The notes below the pieces were generated by a model. The model worked only from the letters and a program-made list of their open reading frames with translations, made no database searches and was not told the DNA's origin. Below, piece after piece: positions 24,186 through 31,072 of a stretch of 31,464 nt of DNA. Position numbers and translations under genes: made by a program. This DNA comes from DATAFF01 sp036265615 (GTDB lineage: Bacteria > Pseudomonadota > Alphaproteobacteria > Rhizobiales > Aestuariivirgaceae), in assembly GCA_036265615.1 (NCBI GenBank), contig DATAOT010000111.1, forward strand, positions 1-31,464, given 5' to 3'. Each line of letters opens with the position of its first letter. The first letter of the stretch is position 1.

Positions 24186-24992
24186 ATGGCGCTCAACGAT
24201 GAGGAACTCGAGCGCTACGCTCGTCATATCGTGCTCAAGGAGATCGGCGGACCGGGACAGGCGCGGTTGCGGCAAGCGCGGGTGCTGGTGATCGGTGCCG
24301 GGGGGCTCGGGGCGCCGGTGCTCATGTATCTGGCGGCGGCCGGGATCGGCACGCTCGGGGTGGTCGATGACGACCGGGTGTCGCTGTCGAATCTGCAGCG
24401 GCAGATCGTGCACGACACGGCGAGCGTCGGGCTCAGCAAGACGGCGAGCGCCGCAGCCAGCCTCGAGCGGATCAATCCCGGCGTGAGCGTGGTCGAGCAC
24501 CCGTTCCGCATCACCGCCGAGAATGCCATGGAGCTCATCACGGGCTATGACATCGTGGCCGACGGCAGCGACAATTTCGCAACCCGCTATCTCGTGTCCG
24601 ATGCCTGCTTCCTTGCCCGGCGAACTCTGGTCTCGGCGGCGGTGGCACAGTTCGACGCGCAGATCTCGACCTTCAAGCCGCATGTCGAGGGACCCGACGG
24701 ACGGCCATATCCGACCTATCGCTGTCTCAACCCCGAGGCGCCGCCGCCGGGCCTCCTGCCGGCCTGCGAGGAAGCGGGAGTGATCGGCGCCCTGACCGGG
24801 GTGATGGGGTCGATCCAGGCGATCGAGGTGATCAAGGAACTGCTCGACATCGGCGAGAGCCTTGCCGGCAGGGTGCTGATCTACGACGCGCTGTCAGCCC
24901 GGTTCTACTCGGTAAAGATTCCGTGGGATCCGCAGAACCCGCTCAACGGCGCGAAACCGACGATCCGGGATCTGAGCCTGCACAGGCGGTAG
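24186..24992 (+). CDS. moeB: MoeB/ThiF/HesA-type E1-like adenylyltransferase
   Basis: ATP-dependent enzyme of 268 residues that adenylates the C-terminus of a ubiquitin-like sulfur carrier (MoaD or ThiS) for molybdopterin or thiamine synthesis. Nucleotide-binding GAGGLG (37-42), the acidic D61, the arginine in NLQRQ (69-73) and DGSDNF (126-131) are present. The usual zinc-binding cysteine pairs are mostly lost: TYRC (177-180) keeps one Cys and the C-terminal pair is replaced by NPLN (251-254). It starts 1 bp after the dut stop, so it is translationally coupled. MoeB versus ThiF role cannot be settled; no moaD, thiS or moaE is in the window. The stop TAG is part of a lone TAGGCAG heptamer. Confidence 0.85.
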   Translation: MALNDEELERYARHIVLKEIGGPGQARLRQARVLVIGAGGLGAPVLMYLAAAGIGTLGVVDDDRVSLSNLQRQIVHDTASVGLSKTASAAASLERINPGVSVVEHPFRITAENAMELITGYDIVADGSDNFATRYLVSDACFLARRTLVSAAVAQFDAQISTFKPHVEGPDGRPYPTYRCLNPEAPPPGLLPACEEAGVIGALTGVMGSIQAIEVIKELLDIGESLAGRVLIYDALSARFYSVKIPWDPQNPLNGAKPTIRDLSLHRR

Positions 24993-25005
24993 GCAGGCTG
25001 ATACT

Positions 25006-25356
25006 TCAATTCCGATTTGATCGGGGGTCGTCGGGTATCTGATCCTCCCCAAAGCCGAGAAGGTGCACAGGGTTCTGATCCTTGAACTGGACGACAAGGC
25101 TGAGCTGTCCACCCATGGCCTCCACATAGGCACGCAACGTGGATAGCAGCATGTCGGCGCGCCTTTCGATCTGCGAAATCGCAACCTGATCCTTGCCCAG
25201 AATATGTGCAAGCTGTGTCTGAGTGAGCTGGCGCGCCTTTCTCAGCTGCTGCAAGGTGCCATATTCGGCAATGAGTTCCTTGCCGCGTCGATCGGCTGCG
25301 GCACGGGCGCGGGGGCTCATGGCTTTGCGAAACACGTCATCAGCTGTTTTTGCCAT
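25006..25356 (-). CDS. higA: HigA-type XRE-family antitoxin
   Basis: A 116-residue helix-turn-helix protein: TLQQLRKARQLTQTQLAHIL followed by KDQVAISQIERRADMLLSTLRAYVEAMGGQL is the Cro/C1 DNA-binding fold of HigA-like antitoxins, which neutralise the partner toxin and repress the operon. The ATG at 25356 (MAKTADDVFRK) has AGGAC upstream; an in-frame start at 25371 adds five residues. The 5' end overlaps the reconstructed toxin gene by about 40 bp, the usual toxin-first hig order. The antitoxin looks intact although the toxin is broken. It converges on moeB with 13 bp between. Confidence 0.88.
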   Translation of the reverse strand: MAKTADDVFRKAMSPRARAAADRRGKELIAEYGTLQQLRKARQLTQTQLAHILGKDQVAISQIERRADMLLSTLRAYVEAMGGQLSLVVQFKDQNPVHLLGFGEDQIPDDPRSNRN

Positions 25357-25714
25357 TCTGCTGTCCTGCAATAGCCTTCAGATGAGCGTCGAATCAATTG
25401 ATCCGCCGTTCGTAGCAGATCGCGGTAGAAACGCCGCTCGGACATTCTTGATTTATCTCCGGCGACGAGCAGGATTGCGCAGCGAGCTGGTCGAAGGCAA
25501 AGGCCACTCGCCATACGCCGCCGGCGGCCTTGAAACGAAGCTCCTTCATATTGGCGTGTTTGGAACCCTTCAATGTGTCTACGTGCGGTCGACCGAGCTG
25601 CGGTCCGAAACGGCCCAGCAGGATGATCATTGCTGCCAATTCCACTTTGACGTCCTCATCGAGCTCGGAGAACTCCTCAGCGAAGACGTCGTCGAATTCA
25701 ACGGTCCACAGCAT
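25317..25714 (-). pseudogene. higB: Frameshifted HigB/RelE-like toxin
   Basis: The N-terminal 75 residues (MLWTVEFDDVFAEEFSELDE, LLGRFGPQLGRPHVDTLKGS, MKELRF, WRVAFAFD) match the phage Gp49-like/HigB toxin family. After that the frame goes astray (QLAAQSCSSPE...) and ends at 25394. The missing family C-terminal half is found in another frame on the same strand: PARCAILLVAGDKS, FYRDLLRTADQLI and so on, to 25317. One lost C at about 25489-25490 (minus strand GACC instead of an expected GACCC) joins both halves into FDPARCAILL, about 132 residues. The family's conserved basic C-terminal residues (GDKS, RRFY) are removed, so the toxin is presumably inactive. A base-calling error in the short run is the alternative. 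Confidence 0.8.
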
Positions 25715-25737
25715 ATATAATCTGAAAATTATATAAT
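25715..25737 (-). promoter_or_regulatory. AT-rich inverted repeat and -10-like element before the toxin-antitoxin genes
   Basis: ATATAAT (25715-25721) and ATTATAT (25728-25734) form a perfect 7-6-7 inverted repeat directly upstream of the toxin start codon, inside a 35-bp AT-only-like island that contrasts with the GC-rich surroundings. On the minus strand the upper arm contains TATAAT (25733-25728), a perfect -10 hexamer; a -35 element is not evident. The symmetry suits binding by the HigA-type antitoxin, so an autorepression operator is inferred. The transcript would have a very short leader. Confidence 0.5.
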
Positions 25738-25746
25738 GTAAAGCTT

Positions 25747-26577
25747 TTAGTCCTCGCCGTTTTCCAGACCGCCGGCCTTCAGGTCCTCCGGCCGCGGCGT
25801 CGAGATGATGTGGTAGCCGGAGTCGACGTAATGCACCTCGCCGGTGACGCCGGTGGCGAGATCCGACAGCAGGTAAACGGCGGCGCCGCCAACCTCATCG
25901 AGGGTGATGGTCCGCCGCAGCGGCGAATGACGCTTCTGGAAATTGTACATGAGCCGGGCATCGGTGATGCCGGCGCCGGCGAGCGTGCGCATGGGGCCGG
26001 CGGAGATGGCGTTGACCCTGATGGCCCGCGGCCCGAAATCGGCGGCGAGATAGCGCACCGAGGCCTCGAGCGCGGCCTTGGCGACTCCCATGACGTTGTA
26101 GTTCGGCACCACCCTGACCGAGCCGCCATAGGTCAGAGTGAGGAGGGCGCCGCCGCGGTCCATCATCGCCGCCGCGCGCCGCGTCACCTCGGTGAAGGAG
26201 AAGCAGGAGATCACCATGGTGCGGATGAAGTTCTCGCGGGTGGTATCGGCATAGCGGCCCTTGAGCTCAGCGCGGTCCGAATAGGCGATGGCGTGCACGA
26301 GGAAGTCGAGACTGCCCCAGGCATCCTGCAGGGCCGCGAAGACCTGTTCAACGGTCGCCGGCTCCTCGACATCGCAGGAGAGCACGAGCTTCGAGCCGAT
26401 CGATGCGGCGAGCGGCGCGACGCGGCGGCCGAAGGCCTCTCCCTGGTAGGTAAAGGCAAGCTCGGCGCCCTGCGCGGCCAGCATGCGCGCGATTCCCCAG
26501 GCGATCGAATGGTCGTTGGCCACGCCCATGACCAGACCGCGCCGGCCCCGCAGCAAGCCGCCGGAAGTGTCGCTCAT
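25747..26577 (-). CDS. fabI: Enoyl-[acyl-carrier-protein] reductase (NADH), FabI
   Basis: Short-chain dehydrogenase fold enzyme (276 residues) that reduces trans-2-enoyl-ACP in each elongation round of fatty acid synthesis. The FabI-specific cofactor site GVANDHSIAWGIA (18-30) and the active site Y150, Y160 and K167 (LTYGGSVRVVPNYNVMGVAK) are intact, as is the flexible substrate-binding loop region (SAGPMRTLAGAGI). The C-terminal tail after HIISTPRPEDLK is slightly extended. Third gene of fabA-fabB-fabI, 30 bp after fabB. Confidence 0.95.
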   Translation of the reverse strand: MSDTSGGLLRGRRGLVMGVANDHSIAWGIARMLAAQGAELAFTYQGEAFGRRVAPLAASIGSKLVLSCDVEEPATVEQVFAALQDAWGSLDFLVHAIAYSDRAELKGRYADTTRENFIRTMVISCFSFTEVTRRAAAMMDRGGALLTLTYGGSVRVVPNYNVMGVAKAALEASVRYLAADFGPRAIRVNAISAGPMRTLAGAGITDARLMYNFQKRHSPLRRTITLDEVGGAAVYLLSDLATGVTGEVHYVDSGYHIISTPRPEDLKAGGLENGED

Positions 26578-26607
26578 TCAGCCCCCATTCCCTCGACGAG
26601 CCCGCGA

Positions 26608-27825
26608 TCAGCCGTCGTAGCGCTGGAACACCAGCGTGCCGTTGGTTCCCCCGAAACCGAAGCTGTTCGACAGCACCACATTGAGGCGGGCGTTGTCGAT
26701 GCGCTGGCGGACAACCGGCACGTCGGCAAATTCCGGGTCGAGCGTATCGATATTGGCGCTCTCGCAGATGAAGCCGTTCTTCATCATCAGGAGCGAGTAA
26801 ATGGCCTCCTGCACGCCGGCCGCGCCCAGCGAATGGCCGGTGAGCGACTTGGTGGCGGCGATCGCCGGCATGTTCCTGCCAAACACCTCGCGCACCGCCT
26901 CGATTTCCTTGAGATCGCCGATCGGGGTCGAGGTGGCATGCGGGTTGATGTAATCGACGCGCTCCCTGACGGTGGCGAGCGCCTGGCGCATGCAGCGGGC
27001 CGCGCCCTCGCCGGAGGGCTGAACCATGTCGTGGCCGTCCGAGGTGGCACCGTAGCCGACGAGTTCGCCATAGATCTTGGCGCCCCGGCCCCGCGCATGC
27101 CCGAGCTCCTCGAGCACGATCACGCCGGCGCCGCCGGCGATCACGAAACCGTCGCGATCCTTGTCATAGGCGCGCGAGGCCCTTTCGGGCCGCTCGTTGA
27201 AATGGGTGGACATGGCGCCCATGGCGTCGAACAGCACCGACAGCGTCCAGTCGAGCTCCTCGCCACCGCCGGCGAACATGACGTCCTGCTTGCCCCATTG
27301 TATCAGCTCGCCGGCATTGCCGATGCAGTGCGCCGAGGTGGCGCAGGCCGAGGAAATCGAATAGTTGACCCCCCTTATCCCGAACGGAACGGCAAGGGTC
27401 GCCGAATTGGTGCTCGACATGGCCGCCGGCACGGCGAACGGGCCGACACGCTTCGGACCCTTCTCGCGGGTGGTGTCGGCGGCGGCAACGATGGTGCGGG
27501 TGGAGGGGCCGCCGGAGCCCATGATCAGGCCGGTGCGTTCGCTCTTGACCTCGCGCTCCTCGAGGCCGGCATCGCTGATGGCCTGCTTCATGGCGACATA
27601 GTTCCAGGCGGCGCCGTCACCCATGAAGCGACGGACCCGGCGGTCGACGGCGCTGTCGAGATCGAGATGCGGCTCGCCATGGACCTGGCAGCGGAAGCCG
27701 AGCTTGGCATAATCGTCGGCCTTGACGATTCCCGATCGCGCCTCCCGCAGAGAGGCGGTGACCTCCTGGGTGTTGTTGCCGATGCTGGACACGATACCCA
27801 TGCCGGTCACGACAACGCGTTTCAT
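26608..27825 (-). CDS. fabB: Beta-ketoacyl-ACP synthase I
   Basis: Condensing enzyme (405 residues) that elongates, in particular, the cis-unsaturated intermediates made by FabA. The KAS I/II active site is complete: nucleophile C161 (SSACATSAHCIG), H296 (NPHATSTPIGD), K326 (ATKS) and H331 (GHSLGAAG). The N-terminus MKRVVVTGMGIVSSIGNN is typical. Co-occurrence with fabA in one operon supports FabB rather than FabF. It lies 23 bp after fabA and 30 bp before fabI. Confidence 0.95.
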   Translation of the reverse strand: MKRVVVTGMGIVSSIGNNTQEVTASLREARSGIVKADDYAKLGFRCQVHGEPHLDLDSAVDRRVRRFMGDGAAWNYVAMKQAISDAGLEEREVKSERTGLIMGSGGPSTRTIVAAADTTREKGPKRVGPFAVPAAMSSTNSATLAVPFGIRGVNYSISSACATSAHCIGNAGELIQWGKQDVMFAGGGEELDWTLSVLFDAMGAMSTHFNERPERASRAYDKDRDGFVIAGGAGVIVLEELGHARGRGAKIYGELVGYGATSDGHDMVQPSGEGAARCMRQALATVRERVDYINPHATSTPIGDLKEIEAVREVFGRNMPAIAATKSLTGHSLGAAGVQEAIYSLLMMKNGFICESANIDTLDPEFADVPVVRQRIDNARLNVVLSNSFGFGGTNGTLVFQRYDG

Positions 27826-27848
27826 CTCACCACGAACCTTTCCGAATT

Positions 27849-28376
27849 TCAGGCCGCGCTCGGCTGTGAATCGGGCGTGAAAAGGCCGACCCGCAGCTCG
27901 CTCGCGGAATAGATTACGTCACCGTCGGCTTTGACGAGGCCGTCCCCGATGCCGAGGTTGAGCTTTCGTAGAATGACGCGTTTCAGGTTAACGATGTATT
28001 CAACCTTGCGGATGTTGGGCAGCACCATGCCGCTGAATTTGACCTCGCCGACGCCGAGAGCCCGCCCGCGGCCGGGGGCGCCCATCCAACCGAGAAAGAA
28101 ACCCAGCATCTGCCAGAGGGCGTCAAGACCGAGACAGCCCGGCATAACCGGGTCGCCCTGGAAATGGCACTGGAAGAACCAGAGGTCGGGCTTGACGTCG
28201 AGCTCGGCCACCACCTGGCCCTTGCCAAATTCGCCGCCATCGGCACGGATGTCGGTGATCCGGTCGAACATCAGCATCGGCGGCAGCGGCAGCTGGGCAT
28301 TGCCGGGACCGAACAACTCGCCCCGGCCGCATGCGAGGAGATCTTCATAGGCGAAACGCGACTTCCTTTCGACCAT
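27849..28376 (-). CDS. fabA: 3-hydroxydecanoyl-ACP dehydratase/isomerase
   Basis: Hot-dog-fold enzyme (175 residues) that dehydrates 3-hydroxydecanoyl-ACP and isomerises the double bond, opening the anaerobic unsaturated fatty acid route. The catalytic pair H71 (FFQCHFQGDPVMPGCLGLD) and D85 is present, and MLMFDRITDI precedes it as expected. The protein has the usual length. First gene of the fab operon and divergent from irr across 128 bp, an arrangement typical of Hyphomicrobiales. Confidence 0.96.
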   Translation of the reverse strand: MVERKSRFAYEDLLACGRGELFGPGNAQLPLPPMLMFDRITDIRADGGEFGKGQVVAELDVKPDLWFFQCHFQGDPVMPGCLGLDALWQMLGFFLGWMGAPGRGRALGVGEVKFSGMVLPNIRKVEYIVNLKRVILRKLNLGIGDGLVKADGDVIYSASELRVGLFTPDSQPSAA

Positions 28377-28447
28377 CCCGAGACCGCACCTTCAAGCCCG
28401 CGACGAATTGAACAGACGGCACGACAACTGCCGACCCGCCCGCGAGG

Positions 28448-28464
28448 TTGCGAGTCTGTCGCAA
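28448..28464. promoter_or_regulatory. Perfect palindrome TTGCGA-N5-TCGCAA between fabA and irr
   Basis: Six-base arms separated by five bases lie in the shared control region, 72 bp before fabA and 41 bp before the chosen irr start. The symmetry and place suggest a dimeric regulator site controlling one or both directions, for example Irr autoregulation or a Fur/Mur-type protein. It does not match a motif I can name with confidence. It also covers an upstream TTG that could otherwise be read as the irr start. Confidence 0.5.
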
Positions 28465-28504
28465 GACGGCTATTTTCCGCCAAGACGCTTACTCCTGCTT
28501 CACG

Positions 28505-28942
28505 ATGATGGCAACCGCACGTATGGCCCCTTTTTCTTCGGGCGAGATCATGACGATGCTGCGCAAGGCGGGCTTGAGGCCAACCCGCCAGCGGCTTGAG
28601 CTCGCGCATCTGATGTATGGATCCGGCGACCGGCATCTGTCGGCAGAGTCGCTGCATGCCGAAGCGAGTGCTTCGGGCATCCGGGTGTCGCTGGCCACTG
28701 TCTACAACACCTTGAACCAGTTCACCGGGGCAGGGTTGCTGCGCGAAGTGGCAATCGAGGGACACAAAACCTATTTCGATACAAACACATCAAACCATTA
28801 TCATTATTACATCGAGCATGAGGGTCGGATTTCCGACATACCGGCGGACCATGTGAAGGTGGTGGGGCTGCCGGAGCCGCCGGACGGGATGCAGATCAAG
28901 CGGGTGGACGTCATCGTCAGGCTGTCGCGGCTGCCGGAATAA
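28505..28942 (+). CDS. irr: Fur-family iron response regulator Irr
   Basis: Fur-superfamily transcription factor that represses or activates iron and haem genes under iron limitation. The conserved core is LRKAGLRPTRQRLELAHLMYG, HLSAESLH, VSLATVYNTLNQF and KTYFDTNTSN, with the Irr pattern rather than Fur, which also fits the neighbouring fab genes. Where Irr usually has three consecutive histidines for ferric haem (HHH), this protein reads HYH (98-100). No N-terminal Cys-Pro haem regulatory motif is seen. The start is uncertain: ATG 28505 gives 145 residues; 28508, 28523 and 28550 are possible, and a TTG at 28448 lies in the palindrome. No clear ribosome-binding site. Confidence 0.9.
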   Translation: MMATARMAPFSSGEIMTMLRKAGLRPTRQRLELAHLMYGSGDRHLSAESLHAEASASGIRVSLATVYNTLNQFTGAGLLREVAIEGHKTYFDTNTSNHYHYYIEHEGRISDIPADHVKVVGLPEPPDGMQIKRVDVIVRLSRLPE

Positions 28943-28978
28943 GGTCGGCCCGGTTCACGTGCCGTCGGTGACGGTTGC

Positions 28979-29635
28979 CTAATTTCCGATCTGCTCGCCC
29001 GGGTAGACGCCCCACAGCATCGATTGCTCGACATAGCCCTTGTAGCCGCCGGCGGTCAGCGCGCACCAGCTGCCGTTGCACGATTCGATGTCGGCGATGA
29101 CCCCGGGACGGGCCAGCGCCACGGTGGCGGCATTGTGCTCGGCGGCGGCGCGCAAAGGAACGCTGCGGTTCTTCTTCCATGGCGCCACCACGGCGGTGCG
29201 CTTGCCGGTCAGCATGCTGTGGAGGACCCAGCCCTCGGCGCCGTCGCTGTCGCGGATGCGGCGCCATTGCTCGAATTCGGCGACGATCTCGACCGGCAGG
29301 CCCTTCTTGGTGAAGACCCAGGAAATCTGGTGGTCGCTCGAGGGACCGCGGCGCACATTGACGCGCTCGGCCTTGAGGCTGACGAAGCGCGGCAGGGGCA
29401 GGCGGGTTTCGCTGCCCTCGCGGGCATTGTGGCCGGCGCCGGTGATGGCCACCGGGGTTGCCGCCGGCTCGATGTCGGCGGCCGGCGGTGCCGTGGTGGA
29501 GGCGGTGCTGGCGCCGTAGTCGCCGGTGGGACCGGTTTCCTCCGCGCGAAGGCCGCCGGTGTCGACCGGATCCGCGGAACGGCCGAGCAGGGAAAATCCC
29601 ACCGCGGCAAGCACCAGCAGGCAGCCAAGCGCCAT
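28979..29635 (-). CDS. Membrane-anchored SH3-domain protein
   Basis: A 218-residue protein with one N-terminal membrane helix or uncleaved signal (ALGCLLVLAAVGFSLLG, 2-18), a low-complexity linker rich in Ala, Thr and Pro (about 25-75), and two bacterial SH3-like repeats: about 87-150 (AERVNVRRGPSSDHQISWVF ... WRRIRD ... GWVL) and about 155-214 (PLRAAAEHNAATVALARPGV ... CNGSWCAL ... GYVEQSMLWGVYPGE). Such proteins are periplasmic and thought to bind peptidoglycan or other proteins; the exact role is unknown. The frame is open far upstream, but the extension overlaps the divergent dehydrogenase gene. The ATG at 29635 is the only ATG near the hydrophobic segment; a non-ATG start slightly upstream cannot be excluded. 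Confidence 0.85.
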   Translation of the reverse strand: MALGCLLVLAAVGFSLLGRSADPVDTGGLRAEETGPTGDYGASTASTTAPPAADIEPAATPVAITGAGHNAREGSETRLPLPRFVSLKAERVNVRRGPSSDHQISWVFTKKGLPVEIVAEFEQWRRIRDSDGAEGWVLHSMLTGKRTAVVAPWKKNRSVPLRAAAEHNAATVALARPGVIADIESCNGSWCALTAGGYKGYVEQSMLWGVYPGEQIGN

Positions 29636-29807
29636 CAGCAGCTTGCCGAATTGCAGCCGTCGCCAGCTTTGCGCGAAACTTGTCAGGCCCGTTCCCCTTG
29701 GCTCGATCGCTCGCGGATTGCCCGAATCCGCCCAACCCCCGTTTCGCGAGTTTACACGTCTCCGGCAGCGACTTAAAGAGTTACCACGAGAAGCCCCGGA
29801 GACCCCG

Positions 29808-30797
29808 ATGTCCAAGCGGAAGCCATTGGTGATCGTCACGCGGAAGCTCCCCGACGTCGTCGAAACCCGGCTCAAGGAGCTGTTCAACACCCGCCTCAAC
29901 GACGCCGACAAGCCGCTCAGCCAGGCCGAGCTCGTGGCCGCGGTCAAGCAAGCGGAGGTGATCGTGCCGACGGTGACCGACCGCATCGACAAGGGGGTGA
30001 TCAACCAGGCGGGCGACCAGCTCAAGCTCATCGCCAATTTCGGCAACGGGGTCGACAATATCGACGTCGAGACGGCGACGGCGCGCGGCATCACCGTCAC
30101 CAACACGCCGGGCGTCCTCACCGAGGACACGGCCGACATGACGATGGCGCTGATTCTCGCGGTGGCGCGGCGGATCATCGAGGGGTCGCGGGTGATCGGG
30201 CCGGAGAACAGCTGGCAGGGCTGGTCGCCGACCTGGATGCTCGGTCACCGCATCTGGGGCAAGCGGCTGGGCATTGTCGGCATGGGGCGGATCGGCACGG
30301 CGCTGGCGCGGCGCGCCAAGGCGTTCGGGCTGCAGATCCATTATCACAATCGCAAGCCGGTGCATGCATCGGTCGAGGACAGCCTGGAGGCGACCTATTG
30401 GGAGAGCCTCGACCAGATGCTCGCCCGCATGGACATCGTTTCGGTGAACTGCCCGCACACGCCGGCGACCTATCACCTCCTGTCGGCGCGGCGGCTCAGG
30501 CTGATGCGTCCGGATGCGATCATCGTCAACACGGCGCGCGGCGAGGTGATCGACGAGAATGCGCTGACCCGGATGCTGGAGGCGGGCGAGCTCGGCGGCG
30601 TCGGGCTCGACGTGTTCGAGCATGAGCCGGCGGTCAATCCGCGACTGCTCAAATGCCGCAACGCGGTGCTGATGCCGCATATGGGCTCGGCGACGATCGA
30701 GGGCCGGGTCGACATGGGCGAGAAGGTGATCATCAACATCAAGACCTGGGTCGACGGCCACAAGCCGCCGGACCGGGTGCTGCCGGCGATGCTGTAG
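29808..30797 (+). CDS. gyaR: D-isomer-specific 2-hydroxyacid dehydrogenase (glyoxylate/hydroxypyruvate reductase type)
   Basis: NAD(P)-dependent dehydrogenase of 329 residues that interconverts 2-oxoacids and D-2-hydroxyacids, most likely glyoxylate or hydroxypyruvate. The cofactor motif GMGRIG (158-163) and catalytic R244 (NTARGEVIDE), E273 (EHEP) and H291 (PHMGSATIEGR) are in place; ANFGNGVDNID (76-86) and NTPGVLTEDTADM are typical of the GyaR/GRHPR branch. GGAGA lies 5 bases before the ATG. The precise substrate cannot be read from sequence. The stop codon TAG (30795-30797) is the first base triplet of a heptamer array. Confidence 0.9.
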   Translation: MSKRKPLVIVTRKLPDVVETRLKELFNTRLNDADKPLSQAELVAAVKQAEVIVPTVTDRIDKGVINQAGDQLKLIANFGNGVDNIDVETATARGITVTNTPGVLTEDTADMTMALILAVARRIIEGSRVIGPENSWQGWSPTWMLGHRIWGKRLGIVGMGRIGTALARRAKAFGLQIHYHNRKPVHASVEDSLEATYWESLDQMLARMDIVSVNCPHTPATYHLLSARRLRLMRPDAIIVNTARGEVIDENALTRMLEAGELGGVGLDVFEHEPAVNPRLLKCRNAVLMPHMGSATIEGRVDMGEKVIINIKTWVDGHKPPDRVLPAML

Positions 30798-30846
30798 GGA
30801 GGCAATAGGCAATAGGCAATAGGCAGTAGGCAGTAGGGAATAGGGG
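30795..30846 (+). repeat. Heptamer repeat array (TAGGCAR), single orientation
   Basis: After TAGGGAGGCAA come five full units from 30806 (two TAGGCAA, two TAGGCAG, TAGGGAA) and a partial TAGGGG. TAG triplets fall in all three frames, and the first is the stop codon of the dehydrogenase gene. Unlike the two other arrays there is no opposing arm, and the downstream neighbour is on the same strand. Confidence 0.9.
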
Positions 30847-30870
30847 TCCGGGTCGGGGCCTGTTCACTTC

Positions 30871-30953
30871 CCCTCATGGCCGGGCTTGACCCGGCCATCC
30901 ACTCTTTGTTTGGGACATCTCTGGATGGCCGGCTCGGGGGCCGGCCATGAGGG
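30871..30953. repeat. REP/BIME-like double palindrome
   Basis: Two hairpins, ATGGCCGGG-loop-CCCGGCCAT (30876-30898) and ATGGCCGGC-loop-GCCGGCCAT (30925-30948), lie 26 bases apart. The unit ends CCCTCATGGCCGG (30871-30883) and CCGGCCATGAGGG (30941-30953) are also inverted repeats of each other, so the whole 83 bp is symmetrical. This matches dispersed CATGGCCGGGCTTG-type intergenic palindromes known from rhizobial genomes. No associated transposase is present. Confidence 0.8.
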
Positions 30954-31037
30954 AATAAAAGGACACTTCCCTCACTAGGGCCACACGCCTGTGCCGCACG
31001 GCACAATCTCCCCGAAGGATCGCGGCTATACGATCCC

Positions 31038-31054
31038 TCAGTGATCATCACTGA
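31038..31054. promoter_or_regulatory. Perfect 17-bp palindrome upstream of the last gene
   Basis: TCAGTGATCATCACTGA is perfectly symmetrical around one central base, 18 bp before the ATG at 31073. A -10-like TATACG lies at 31027-31032 without a clear -35, so the palindrome would sit at or just after the transcription start, a position suited to a repressor. It could equally form a leader hairpin. Confidence 0.5.
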
Positions 31055-31072
31055 ATCCACTGGGGGAAAAAG

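Noticed and set aside
25480..25500. Programmed ribosomal frameshifting in the toxin gene
   Set aside because: The junction has no slippery heptamer or clear stimulatory structure; a one-base deletion or sequencing error is simpler.
25394..25714. Reading the toxin as a complete 106-residue protein
   Set aside because: The family C-terminal half is present in another frame, and the last 30 residues of this reading do not fit the family; a frameshift explains both.
25810..27912. 700-codon plus-strand frame opposite fabI and fabB
   Set aside because: Shadow of two enzymes with complete active sites.
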